This document shows, one piece after another, positions 1 through 5,567 of a stretch of 5,567 nucleotides of DNA. The DNA comes from Rhodobacterales bacterium UBA3080 (lineage in GTDB: Bacteria > Pseudomonadota > Alphaproteobacteria > Rhodobacterales > Rhodobacteraceae). The DNA lies in NCBI GenBank assembly GCA_002366645.1, contig DFBM01000042.1:1-5567 (forward strand), in the 5' to 3' direction. Every line of letters begins with the position of its first letter. Position 1 is the stretch's first letter. Below the pieces are notes generated by a model that did not search any database, was not told the DNA's origin, and worked only from the letters and a program-made list of their open reading frames with translations. A program made the translations under genes and the position numbers.

Positions 1-690
1 GCACACGGCGGGGTTTTGTTTTTCGATGAAATCGCCGACATGCCCTACATAACGCAATCTAAAATCCTGAGGGTTCTGGTAGAGCAAAGTTTTAAACGGG
101 TCGGCGGACAGGACGTTGTGCGCGTCGATGTACGTGTAATCGCAGCGTCAAACCGTGATCTTCAACAAGAAATCCAGCATGGTAAGTTTCGCGAGGAATT
201 GTTCCATAGGATAAACGTGGTGCCTATTTCGGTTCCGGAACTTGAAGCACGCCGCGCAGATATTCCCGCGCTGTGCTTGCATTTCATCAAAGAACTGAAC
301 GCCTCACAAGGTTTGCCAGTCAGGAGTCTTTCCACCGACGCCTTGGCACAGCTAGAGGTGATGTCGTGGCCTGGAAATATCCGGCAACTTCGTAACACCG
401 TCGAGCGCGTTCTAATTCTGGGACCGGAATCTGGTGATATTCAAGCTTCCGAACTGCCAAGCGACATTGACGAAACCGGTGACCAGCAGCTTTCTTTAGG
501 TGCTAGTTTTGCGGGGTTGTCGTTGCGGGACGCACGGGAAGTTTTCGAGCGGGAGTATCTGGTTTCCCAGATTAATCGTTTCGGAGGAAATATCTCGAAA
601 ACCGCCCAGTTTGTCGGTATGGAGCGATCTGCGCTGCATCGTAAACTGAAGTCTCTTAATGTTGTCACTGGTGCAAAAAACGGTTCGTAA
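1..690 (+). CDS. ntrX: Nitrogen assimilation response regulator NtrX, C-terminal part (5' end outside window)
   Basis: This is the last 229 residues of an NtrC-family transcription regulator that is read in frame from base 1. An ORF call from TTG at 16 is an artefact of the window edge. Visible residue 5-10 is the Walker B block (VLFFDE). Sensor I lies near residue 51 (VIAASNRDL), the arginine-finger segment FREELFHR at about 63-70, and the sensor II motif GNIRQL at about 126-131. The C terminus (about 176-220) is a Fis-type helix-turn-helix, with GGNISKTAQFVGMERSALHR as its core. The receiver domain, Walker A and GAFTGA region lie upstream, so activation of sigma54 cannot be judged here. In alphaproteobacteria NtrX is paired with the membrane kinase NtrY and acts in nitrogen and redox-linked control. 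The assignment to NtrX rather than NtrC rests on the HTH sequence and on trkA following directly, which is common in Rhodobacterales. Confidence 0.92.
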   Translation, partial: AHGGVLFFDEIADMPYITQSKILRVLVEQSFKRVGGQDVVRVDVRVIAASNRDLQQEIQHGKFREELFHRINVVPISVPELEARRADIPALCLHFIKELNASQGLPVRSLSTDALAQLEVMSWPGNIRQLRNTVERVLILGPESGDIQASELPSDIDETGDQQLSLGASFAGLSLRDAREVFEREYLVSQINRFGGNISKTAQFVGMERSALHRKLKSLNVVTGAKNGS

Positions 691-723
691 AAAAGGTTGG
701 GTAGCTGTTCAACATTAGGTCGA

Positions 724-753
724 TTGACCACCAGTTGAAAAACAGCGCATAAT
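724..753 (+). promoter_or_regulatory. Candidate sigma70-type promoter for trkAH
   Basis: TTGACC at 724-729 (5 of 6 to the -35 consensus) is followed by an 18-bp spacer and CATAAT at 748-753 (5 of 6 to the -10 consensus). Transcription would start near 760, giving a leader of about 33 nt before trkA. The -35 lies in the short dyad GGTC-GATT-GACC (718-729), which could be a repressor site or chance. No intrinsic terminator is visible between ntrX and trkA, so read-through from the ntr operon remains possible. This is a pattern match only. Confidence 0.45.
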
Positions 754-792
754 CGAGCGACGCGGCACAGTTATTCGCAACGGGAATACTAG

Positions 793-2169
793 ATGAAAAT
801 TATCATTTGTGGTGCAGGTCAAGTCGGCTGGCAATTGGCACGCCATCTTTCTACAGAAAACAACAGCGTGACCGTAGTGGACAACAACGGCACCCTGGTG
901 CGCCGAATAACGGACCAGCTGGACGTCGGTGGCGTTACGGGCTTTGCGTCGCACCCTGATGTCTTGGAGCGAGCAGGGGCGCGCGATGCCGATATGATAA
1001 TTGCGGCCACGTTTTCCGACGAGGTCAATATGGTGACCTGTCAGGTTGCCCACTCGGTTTTTGATATTCCGCGAAAGATTGCACGGCTAAGGTCGCAGGC
1101 CTATCTGAATTCGGAGTATTCGGATCTTTATCGCCGTGAACATTTGCCTATCGATGTAATTATTTCGCCGGAACGCGAAGTAGCTGAAGCAGCCCTCCGT
1201 CGATTGGCGTCTCCTGCGGCATTCGATACGGAAAGCTTTATGGACGACGAAGTGCAGCTTATCGGTTTGACGCTTGAAGAGGATTGCGCGGTGATTAACA
1301 CGCCGTTGCGGCAACTATCGGAGTTGTTCTCGACATTGAAAGCCGTGGTTGTGGGCGTTCGTCGCGCAGGCAAACTTTCGGTTCCGCATCCGAATGACCA
1401 GCTTTTTACCGGTGATCAGGTTTACCTTGTTGCCGCTAAGGAGGACGTGCCACGCACATACGAAATATTTGGTAAAAGCAACCCAAACACTAACCGCGCC
1501 ATTATTGTGGGCGGTGGCAACGTTGGCTTGTTCGTTGCCGCCAAGCTGGAGAATAGCCAGCAAAAAGTACATACCAAGATCATCGAAAAGAACCGGCAAC
1601 AGGCGGAAACCGTAGCGGACGCGTTAAGCCGAACTGTAGTGTTGCATGGTGACGGATTGGATATGGGTTTGTTGGAAGAGGCTAATATCACCAAAGCCGA
1701 TGCGGTTTTGGCCGTTACCGACGATGATAAAACCAATCTATTGTCCTGTGCGCGTGCCAAAGCGTTGGGATGCCCTCTGACGATCGCGCTGATTAACGAT
1801 CCAAGCCTGACCACCTTGATGGCACCACTCGGAATTGATGCGTTTATCAACCCGCGTGCCACGACGGTTTCGTCAATATTACGACATATTCGCCACGGAA
1901 GTGTTCGCAAGGTTTATTCGGTTGGCGACGCCGAAGCCGAGGTGATTGAAGCTCAGGTAATGGGCACGTCCCCACTCGCCGGAAACCTGATCCGCGAAAT
2001 CGCATGGCCGGAAGGCGCGATGGTCGGGGCAATTCTCAAGCGTGGTAAAATCGTTACGCCCAAGGGGGATACCCGCATCGAAGAAGGCGATGTTTTAACC
2101 GTATTTACGCTTAGCTCCGACGTTCCGGTGATTGAGAAACTGTTTCAGGTTAATATCGAATTCTTCTGA
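793..2169 (+). CDS. trkA: Trk system potassium uptake regulatory subunit TrkA
   Basis: This is a 458-residue cytoplasmic, peripheral membrane NAD(H)/nucleotide-binding subunit that gates the TrkH potassium channel. The length is normal for full TrkA, which is a tandem duplication of RCK modules. The first Rossmann domain (about 1-125) carries GAGQVG at 7-12 and the ribose-binding acid D30. The first TrkA-C domain covers about 150-218. The second Rossmann domain (about 235-350) carries GGGNVG at 240-245 with an acid at E265. The second TrkA-C domain covers about 378-450. Both nucleotide sites therefore look intact. The ATG at 793 opens directly on the first beta strand, as in the family, and has a modest GGGA Shine-Dalgarno element at 782-785. 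The stop codon overlaps the trkH start by one base (TGATG), so translation of the two subunits is probably coupled. Confidence 0.96.
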   Translation: MKIIICGAGQVGWQLARHLSTENNSVTVVDNNGTLVRRITDQLDVGGVTGFASHPDVLERAGARDADMIIAATFSDEVNMVTCQVAHSVFDIPRKIARLRSQAYLNSEYSDLYRREHLPIDVIISPEREVAEAALRRLASPAAFDTESFMDDEVQLIGLTLEEDCAVINTPLRQLSELFSTLKAVVVGVRRAGKLSVPHPNDQLFTGDQVYLVAAKEDVPRTYEIFGKSNPNTNRAIIVGGGNVGLFVAAKLENSQQKVHTKIIEKNRQQAETVADALSRTVVLHGDGLDMGLLEEANITKADAVLAVTDDDKTNLLSCARAKALGCPLTIALINDPSLTTLMAPLGIDAFINPRATTVSSILRHIRHGSVRKVYSVGDAEAEVIEAQVMGTSPLAGNLIREIAWPEGAMVGAILKRGKIVTPKGDTRIEEGDVLTVFTLSSDVPVIEKLFQVNIEFF

Positions 2170-3674
2170 TGATAGATCATCTCCGAAAATACCCGCTGTT
2201 TGTGCTGATTATGATCATCGGTGCGCTCAGCATGCTGATTCCCGCCGTACATGCCGCCAAACTCGATGAAATTCGGGTGATGCAGGTATTTTTGAGCTAT
2301 TCACTGCTGATCCTGATTATTGCGGTTATACTCGGATTGGCTTTGATGAACCGCAGTCCACGGATTACGGCGCGGGCGCATCTGATTACAGTGCTTTTGG
2401 TTTACGCGCTGATGCCAGTGTTCCTAGCCATGCCTTTTGTAGAACTGATCCCGTCAATCGGGCCGTTCCAAGGGTATTTCGAGATGCTGTCTAGTTTGAC
2501 CACCACCGGCGCCACTTTAATTAACGACCCCGGAAGCATTGCAGAACCACTCCACCTGTGGCGCGCGCTTGTTGCGTGGATGGGCGGCTTCTTCGTTCTA
2601 ATCGTCGCATTAAGTATCATGGAACCGATGAATCTTGGTGGTTTCGAAATCCGCTCGCTGGTTTCTGGGGCCGTAGGGGAGGCGGGGGCGTACGGTTCGA
2701 CCGACGCATCTAGACGCATTGAAAAATATGCTCTTTTAATTGGCCCAATTTATCTTGCAGCGACGTTCGTGTTGATGGTTCTGCTTTTCCTGTCGGGGGA
2801 TCGCGCCTATGTGGCCTCGATTCATGCGATGTCGATTATTTCGACAAGCGGTATTTCACCTGTTGGCGGGGTTTCTGAAGGGAGTTCAGGACGACTGGGC
2901 GAAGTTTTCATGCTGGTTTTCCTGCTTTTTGCAGTTTCAAACCGAAGCTTTCTAACCTTCGGAAGCGGTGATTGGCGCTGGATCAAAAAAGATGTCGAGA
3001 TACGTCTGATGCTGATCGCCATAACGGCCGTTCCGCTGCTACTTTTCCTGCGCCACTGGGCTGCCTCGTTCGAAGTTTCGGAGCAAGAGAATTTTAGAGC
3101 CGCTTTTATGGCACTTTGGGGCAGTATATTTACCGTAATGTCATTTATGACGACCACAGGGTTTGAAAGTGCCGACTGGCAAACCGCGCAAAACTGGTCG
3201 GGCCTGGGGACAACAGGCGTGATCCTACTGGCGCTGGCCGTGATGGGTGGCGGAGTTGCGACCACCGCAGGAGGCGTCAAACTATTACGTATTTATGCGC
3301 TTTATAAGCATGGTATCCGCGAGATGGAGCGACTTGTGCACCCCTCCAGTGTTGGTGGTTCCGGTATGGCAGCAAGGCGCTTCAGGCGGGAAGGGGCGTT
3401 TATTGCGTGGATATTCTTTATGCTTTTTCTTGTTGGTATCTCTACCATCATGCTGGCAATGGCCTTTAATGGTGTGGCCCTTGAAGATGCAATTGCGCTT
3501 TCGATTGCGGTCGTAACCAACACGGGACCTGCAGCCGGTGTGCTGGAAACCGGCCTTAAGTATTCGGAGTTGGGTGTGGCTGCGCAGTCTATCCTTTGTA
3601 TAGGAATGGTGTTTGGTCGAGTCGAAGTTTTGGCTCTGGTTGCCTTGTTCAACCCAAATTATTGGCGGCGATAA
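2169..3674 (+). CDS. trkH: Trk potassium uptake system membrane subunit TrkH
   Basis: This is a 501-residue inner-membrane potassium channel/transporter subunit of the TrkH/TrkG/KtrB superfamily. It has the four-fold membrane-pore-membrane design. The filter segments are TTTGAT (111-116), STSGIS (225-230), TTTGFE (328-333) and TNTGPA (450-455), with filter glycines at 114, 228, 331 and 453. All four are present, as expected for a K+-selective pore. Two extra hydrophobic helices precede the first repeat (about 10-28 and 37-59), which matches TrkH rather than the shorter KtrB. The glycine-rich segment GGGVATTAGG (360-369) in the third repeat is the intramembrane gate loop of this family. The conserved FGRVEVL (482-488) in the last helix contains the arginine that family structures place against that loop. 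The ATG overlaps the trkA stop by one base and has no Shine-Dalgarno sequence, so translation probably depends on ribosomes finishing trkA. Confidence 0.96.
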   Translation: MIDHLRKYPLFVLIMIIGALSMLIPAVHAAKLDEIRVMQVFLSYSLLILIIAVILGLALMNRSPRITARAHLITVLLVYALMPVFLAMPFVELIPSIGPFQGYFEMLSSLTTTGATLINDPGSIAEPLHLWRALVAWMGGFFVLIVALSIMEPMNLGGFEIRSLVSGAVGEAGAYGSTDASRRIEKYALLIGPIYLAATFVLMVLLFLSGDRAYVASIHAMSIISTSGISPVGGVSEGSSGRLGEVFMLVFLLFAVSNRSFLTFGSGDWRWIKKDVEIRLMLIAITAVPLLLFLRHWAASFEVSEQENFRAAFMALWGSIFTVMSFMTTTGFESADWQTAQNWSGLGTTGVILLALAVMGGGVATTAGGVKLLRIYALYKHGIREMERLVHPSSVGGSGMAARRFRREGAFIAWIFFMLFLVGISTIMLAMAFNGVALEDAIALSIAVVTNTGPAAGVLETGLKYSELGVAAQSILCIGMVFGRVEVLALVALFNPNYWRR

Positions 3675-3713
3675 AAAGATTTTGTGACTTAGCGTGCAAA
3701 TTGTCACGTGGGG

Positions 3714-3740
3714 CTGGAAATGCCGCTCGTTTAACCCCAT
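3714..3740 (+). promoter_or_regulatory. Candidate heat-shock (RpoH/sigma32-type) promoter for hfq-hflX
   Basis: CTGGAA at 3714-3719 matches the RpoH -35 element CTTGAA at 5 of 6 positions, and it sits in the wider context GGCTGGAAATG. After a 15-bp spacer, CCCCAT at 3735-3740 matches the RpoH -10 element CCCCAT exactly and is followed by TATA. The predicted start is near 3748-3752, about 57-60 nt before hfq. E. coli hfq is known to be served partly by sigma32 promoters, and HflX is a heat-shock protein there, so the context fits. A weak sigma70 reading of the same DNA (TGGAAA-N17-CATTAT, 4 of 6 in each box) is also possible. Confidence 0.5.
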
Positions 3741-3750
3741 TATAGATACC

Positions 3751-3765
3751 AATAACAACAAGAGG
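3751..3765 (+). promoter_or_regulatory. Five consecutive ARN triplets in the hfq leader (candidate Hfq autoregulatory site)
   Basis: The bases read AAT-AAC-AAC-AAG-AGG, that is five A-purine-any triplets in a row. This is the pattern bound by the distal face of Hfq in E. coli. The last two triplets form the ribosome binding sequence AAGAGG (3760-3765). Hfq is known to repress its own translation in E. coli and in Sinorhizobium by binding the mRNA leader, so a similar role here is inferred. No binding evidence exists in the sequence beyond the triplet pattern. Confidence 0.4.
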
Positions 3766-3776
3766 TTCTCATGTAA
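3760..3776 (+). promoter_or_regulatory. Start-stop element (AAGAGG ribosome binding site, ATG TAA) upstream of hfq
   Basis: AAGAGG at 3760-3765 is followed after 5 nt by ATG (3771-3773) and immediately by TAA (3774-3776). The ribosome binding site is stronger than the one in front of hfq. The ATG is not in the hfq frame (38 bases upstream), so it is not an alternative hfq start. A second AAGAGG copy begins at 3775, overlapping the TAA. A minimal start-stop codon pair could hold an initiating ribosome on the leader and modulate hfq translation, or it could be accidental. Confidence 0.35.
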
Positions 3777-3794
3777 GAGGGCTTCCATAAAACT

Positions 3795-3799
3795 GAAGG
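3795..3799 (+). promoter_or_regulatory. Ribosome binding site of hfq
   Basis: GAAGG lies 9 nt before the hfq ATG at 3809 and supports that start. CTTC at 3782-3785 could pair with GAAG at 3795-3798 across a 9-nt loop, a weak hairpin that would partly hide the site. Confidence 0.55.
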
Positions 3800-3808
3800 C
3801 TGAAAATA

Positions 3809-4048
3809 ATGGCTGCCGATAAGCAAAACCTACAAGACGCATTCCTGAACAATGTTCGGAAAGCAAAAAATCCGGTTACGATATTTCTCGTGAACGGTGT
3901 CAAACTACAGGGCGTAATTACCTGGTTTGACAATTTCTGCGTACTTCTACGCCGCGATGGATCCTCGCAACTTGTATACAAGCACGCGATATCGACCATC
4001 ATGCCGTCGCAACCCGTTAATTTGTATGACGGTGACGATGCTGAGTAA
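3809..4048 (+). CDS. hfq: RNA chaperone Hfq
   Basis: This is a 79-residue Sm-like protein that forms a ring-shaped hexamer, anneals small RNAs to target mRNAs and influences mRNA stability. The N-terminal NLQDAFLN (7-14) corresponds to the proximal-face NLQDPFLN of enterobacteria, with alanine replacing proline as is usual in Rhodobacterales. The Sm1 motif covers about 21-50 (KNPVTIFLVNGVKLQG then FDNFCVLL). The Sm2 motif is YKHAISTIMP (57-66), including the K-H pair of the uridine pocket. The rim arginine patch of E. coli (RRER) appears here as RKAK (17-20), so it stays basic. The acidic tail is very short (DGDDAE), as in other alphaproteobacterial Hfqs. The ATG fits the family start and has GAAGG 9 nt upstream. 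Only 6 nt separate its TAA from the hflX start, so the two genes are surely cotranscribed. A heat-shock-like promoter and possible autoregulatory elements lie upstream. Confidence 0.97.
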   Translation: MAADKQNLQDAFLNNVRKAKNPVTIFLVNGVKLQGVITWFDNFCVLLRRDGSSQLVYKHAISTIMPSQPVNLYDGDDAE

Positions 4049-4054
4049 CGCCTG

Positions 4055-5314
4055 ATGCGTTGCGCTGTTATTCACCCTGATCTCGGAAATCAGATCAACC
4101 GGCGCACGCCCGAGCTTGCGCTGGAAGAAGCTGTGAACCTTGCAGAGGCACTCGACGTCGAGGTTGTGGCCTCAATGGTTACGCGTGTGCCAAAGCCAAG
4201 GGCAGGGACGTTGTTTGGCACCGGTAAAGTCGACGAAATCGAGGCATGGCTCGAAGCCAACGACGCTGGGCTTGTAATCATCGATGGAAAAGTCACGCCG
4301 ATTCAGCAGCGAAATCTAGAAAAGGCCTGGAATGTGAAAATTCTGGACCGAACTGGGCTAATTCTCGAGATTTTTTCGGCTCGGGCGGCAACTCGAGAAG
4401 GCGTGTTACAGGTCGATCTGGCGCACCTGACTTATCAAAAATCCCGACTTGTCCGAAGTTGGACGCACCTTGAGAGACAGCGTGGCGGTCTTGGTTTTAT
4501 CGGTGGTCCCGGCGAAACCCAGATTGAGTCCGACCGTCGTGCACTGGCTGACCAAATCCACCGCATCAAGACCCAACTTAACAAAGTCGTAAAGACGCGT
4601 GCTTTGCACAGGGCCGCGCGGAAGAAAGTTCCTTATCCGATTGTGGCGCTTGTTGGGTATACCAACGCCGGAAAGTCCACAATTTTCAATAAGATAACCG
4701 GTGCTGACGTCATGGCCAAAGACATGCTCTTTGCGACGCTTGACCCAACTATGCGCGGATTGGAATTGCCTTCCGGCCGCAAGGTTATCCTGTCAGATAC
4801 GGTTGGGTTTATTTCGGACCTGCCAACGCAATTGGTGGCGGCGTTTCGCGCGACATTGGAAGAAGTGCTAGACGCCGATCTTGTCCTGCATGTTCGCGAT
4901 ATCTCGCACCCTGAAACTACAGAGCAGGCAAGGGATGTCGTTGAAATTCTAACGGAAATCGGAATTTCTGATAATGCGATGGAAAGCATGCTGGAAGTTT
5001 GGAACAAGGTAGATAATCTGCCTGAAGCCGAAGCTGAAGCCATCAGAACCGCTGCGGAGCGTGACGAACATAATTGTGTAACTTCGGCTATAACGGGCGA
5101 AGGATTACCTGAACTATTCGAAGCAATTGAAAATGCTTTGGCTGAGCCGGTAACATCGGAGAAGCTGACGCTCGACTTTTCGAAAGGAAAGCAACGGGCA
5201 TGGCTCTATGCCGAGAACGTCGTGCAAAAAGAGACACAAACCGATGAAGGTTATGTTTTGGACGTTGTCTGGACAAAAAAGACAAAAGACAAATTCGAGG
5301 CGGCGGGTGCCTAA
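4055..5314 (+). CDS. hflX: Ribosome-associated GTPase HflX
   Basis: This is a 419-residue cytoplasmic GTPase of the Obg-HflX superfamily. In E. coli, HflX binds the 50S subunit and splits stalled ribosomes during heat shock. The N-terminal HflX domain includes GTLFGTGKVDEI (51-62) and the linker region with RGGLGFIGGPGETQIE (143-158). The G domain has all five motifs: G1 GYTNAGKST (201-209), G2 around FATLDPT (226-232), G3 DTVGF (248-252), G4 NKVD (317-320) and G5 SAITGEG (344-350). A C-terminal domain of about 60 residues follows. Length is usual. The start is fixed: the hfq TAA at 4046-4048 lies in this same frame, which leaves only CTG 4052 or ATG 4055, and ATG is chosen. There is no clear Shine-Dalgarno sequence, only GAG at 4043-4045, so coupling to hfq translation is likely. 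Confidence 0.97.
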   Translation: MRCAVIHPDLGNQINRRTPELALEEAVNLAEALDVEVVASMVTRVPKPRAGTLFGTGKVDEIEAWLEANDAGLVIIDGKVTPIQQRNLEKAWNVKILDRTGLILEIFSARAATREGVLQVDLAHLTYQKSRLVRSWTHLERQRGGLGFIGGPGETQIESDRRALADQIHRIKTQLNKVVKTRALHRAARKKVPYPIVALVGYTNAGKSTIFNKITGADVMAKDMLFATLDPTMRGLELPSGRKVILSDTVGFISDLPTQLVAAFRATLEEVLDADLVLHVRDISHPETTEQARDVVEILTEIGISDNAMESMLEVWNKVDNLPEAEAEAIRTAAERDEHNCVTSAITGEGLPELFEAIENALAEPVTSEKLTLDFSKGKQRAWLYAENVVQKETQTDEGYVLDVVWTKKTKDKFEAAGA

Positions 5315-5334
5315 TTAGGACAATCAAGCAAACG

Positions 5335-5350
5335 CATAATAGATATTATG
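5335..5350. repeat. Perfect AT-rich inverted repeat between hflX and miaA
   Basis: CATAATA (5335-5341) and TATTATG (5344-5350) are exact reverse complements around a 2-bp centre. The sequence is too AT-rich, and lacks a T-run, to be an intrinsic terminator. Its size and symmetry suit a dimeric regulator site, but AT-rich palindromes also arise by chance. A smaller palindrome, CATATATG, sits at 5375-5382. Confidence 0.6.
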
Positions 5351-5354
5351 TTAA

Positions 5355-5382
5355 ATGACCACATTACTTATCTGCATATATG
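5355..5382 (+). promoter_or_regulatory. Weak candidate promoter for miaA
   Basis: ATGACC at 5355-5360 and TATATG at 5377-5382, 16 bp apart, each match the sigma70 boxes at 4 of 6 positions. A start near 5389 would leave only about 15 nt of leader before the miaA ATG. No other convincing promoter is visible in the 89-bp gap, and no terminator is seen after hflX, so miaA may simply be read from the hfq-hflX transcript. Confidence 0.22.
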
Positions 5383-5403
5383 AAATCAACGTAGTCTAAC
5401 CCT

Positions 5404-5567
5404 ATGAAATCGCCACACTACTCCGGAAAGCCAATACTGATCTGTGGACCAACCGCTTCGGGTAAATCTGCGTTAGGACTGGCTATTGCAGAGAAAATTG
5501 ACGGCTGTGTAATTAATGCTGACGCGCTGCAAGTCTATGATACCTGGCGTGTTTTGACTGCACGACC
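5404..5567 (+). CDS. miaA: tRNA dimethylallyltransferase MiaA, N-terminal fragment (3' end outside window)
   Basis: The first 54 codons, plus two bases, of an enzyme that transfers the dimethylallyl group from DMAPP to N6 of adenosine 37 in tRNAs reading U-starting codons. This is the first step to i6A/ms2i6A. The P-loop-like GPTASGKS (15-22) binds the pyrophosphate of DMAPP. The segment INADALQVY (37-45) with D40 matches the conserved DS.QVY motif that contacts the target adenosine. WRVLTAR (48-54) corresponds to the family's following conserved segment (IGTAKP in E. coli) in its Rhodobacterales form. The family is about 300 residues, so most of the gene is missing. The start is bounded by an in-frame TAG at 5392-5394, so ATG 5404 is the first possible ATG. 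It has no recognisable Shine-Dalgarno sequence. This stretch was identified by translating the window end directly. Confidence 0.93.
   Translation, partial: MKSPHYSGKPILICGPTASGKSALGLAIAEKIDGCVINADALQVYDTWRVLTAR

Noticed and set aside
16..690. ntrX as a complete gene starting at TTG 16
   Set aside because: The frame is open to base 1 and encodes the front of the Walker B strand there; the gene is truncated by the window, not short.
696..713. GTTG...CAAC hairpin after ntrX as a terminator
   Set aside because: Only four standard pairs followed by G-T wobbles, and no downstream T-run.
1422..1910. 162-codon open frame on the - strand inside trkA
   Set aside because: It lies wholly within a conserved gene, shows low-complexity Ser/Ala-rich translation and no family likeness; it is a shadow of trkA.
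3684..3708. Dyad GTGAC...GTCAC / CGTG...CACG downstream of trkH as an operator
   Set aside because: Arms of 4-5 bp with imperfect centres compete with each other; not distinguishable from chance.
3709..3723. sigma54-like promoter, TGG and TGC with the correct 10-bp GG-to-GC spacing
   Set aside because: Only the invariant doublets and a few other bases match; the TGGCAC and TTGC cores are poor. The RpoH-like reading of the same bases is clearly better.
3709..3739. Inverted repeat TGGGG...CCCCA as a terminator after trkH
   Set aside because: Arms of only 5 bp around a 21-nt loop and no T-run; the bases are better explained as promoter elements.
3285..3866. 193-codon open frame on the - strand covering the trkH end, the gap and the hfq start
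   Set aside because: It runs antisense through two clearly real genes, has no recognisable domain and no ribosome binding site that I can see. Its protein is rich in Cys, His and Arg, as expected for a shadow frame.

Overview
The window looks like a chromosomal core region of an alphaproteobacterium, most likely from the Rhodobacterales (Roseobacter/Rhodobacter side). The evidence is the gene order ntrX-trkA-trkH-hfq-hflX, an Hfq with the typical alphaproteobacterial Sm motifs (ITWFDNFC, YKHAIST), an HflX closely resembling Rhodobacterales versions, and a MiaA start of the NADALQVY...WRVLTARP kind. Base composition looks moderate for that order (roughly balanced by eye, with AT-rich intergenic stretches), but I cannot name a genus. 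All genes lie on the + strand. None shows a frameshift, and there is no sign of mobile DNA.

Layout: 1-690 is the 3' part of ntrX (AAA+ and Fis-type HTH of a nitrogen response regulator). A gap of about 100 bp carries a good sigma70-type promoter candidate. 793-2169 is trkA, which overlaps trkH (2169-3674) by one base; together they encode the regulator and channel of a Trk potassium uptake system. A 134-bp gap precedes hfq (3809-4048). hflX (4055-5314) follows only 6 bp after the hfq stop codon. An AT-rich 89-bp gap leads to the first 54 codons of miaA (5404 to the window end).

How they work together: NtrX is probably the last gene of an upstream ntr operon. TrkA and TrkH form one translationally coupled transporter unit. 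Hfq (RNA chaperone), HflX (ribosome-splitting GTPase) and MiaA (tRNA A37 prenylation) form an RNA/translation stress group that is also clustered in enterobacteria, but there as miaA-hfq-hflX.

The most interesting part is the hfq leader. A heat-shock-type (RpoH-like) promoter candidate, CTGGAA-N15-CCCCAT, would start a transcript at about the point where five consecutive ARN triplets (the Hfq distal-face binding pattern) run into a strong AAGAGG ribosome binding site. That site is followed by a minimal start-stop codon pair, ATG TAA. This suggests stress induction combined with autoregulation through a start-stop element. It is a hypothesis from sequence only. I found no new enzyme system, CRISPR array, RNA gene or mobile element.
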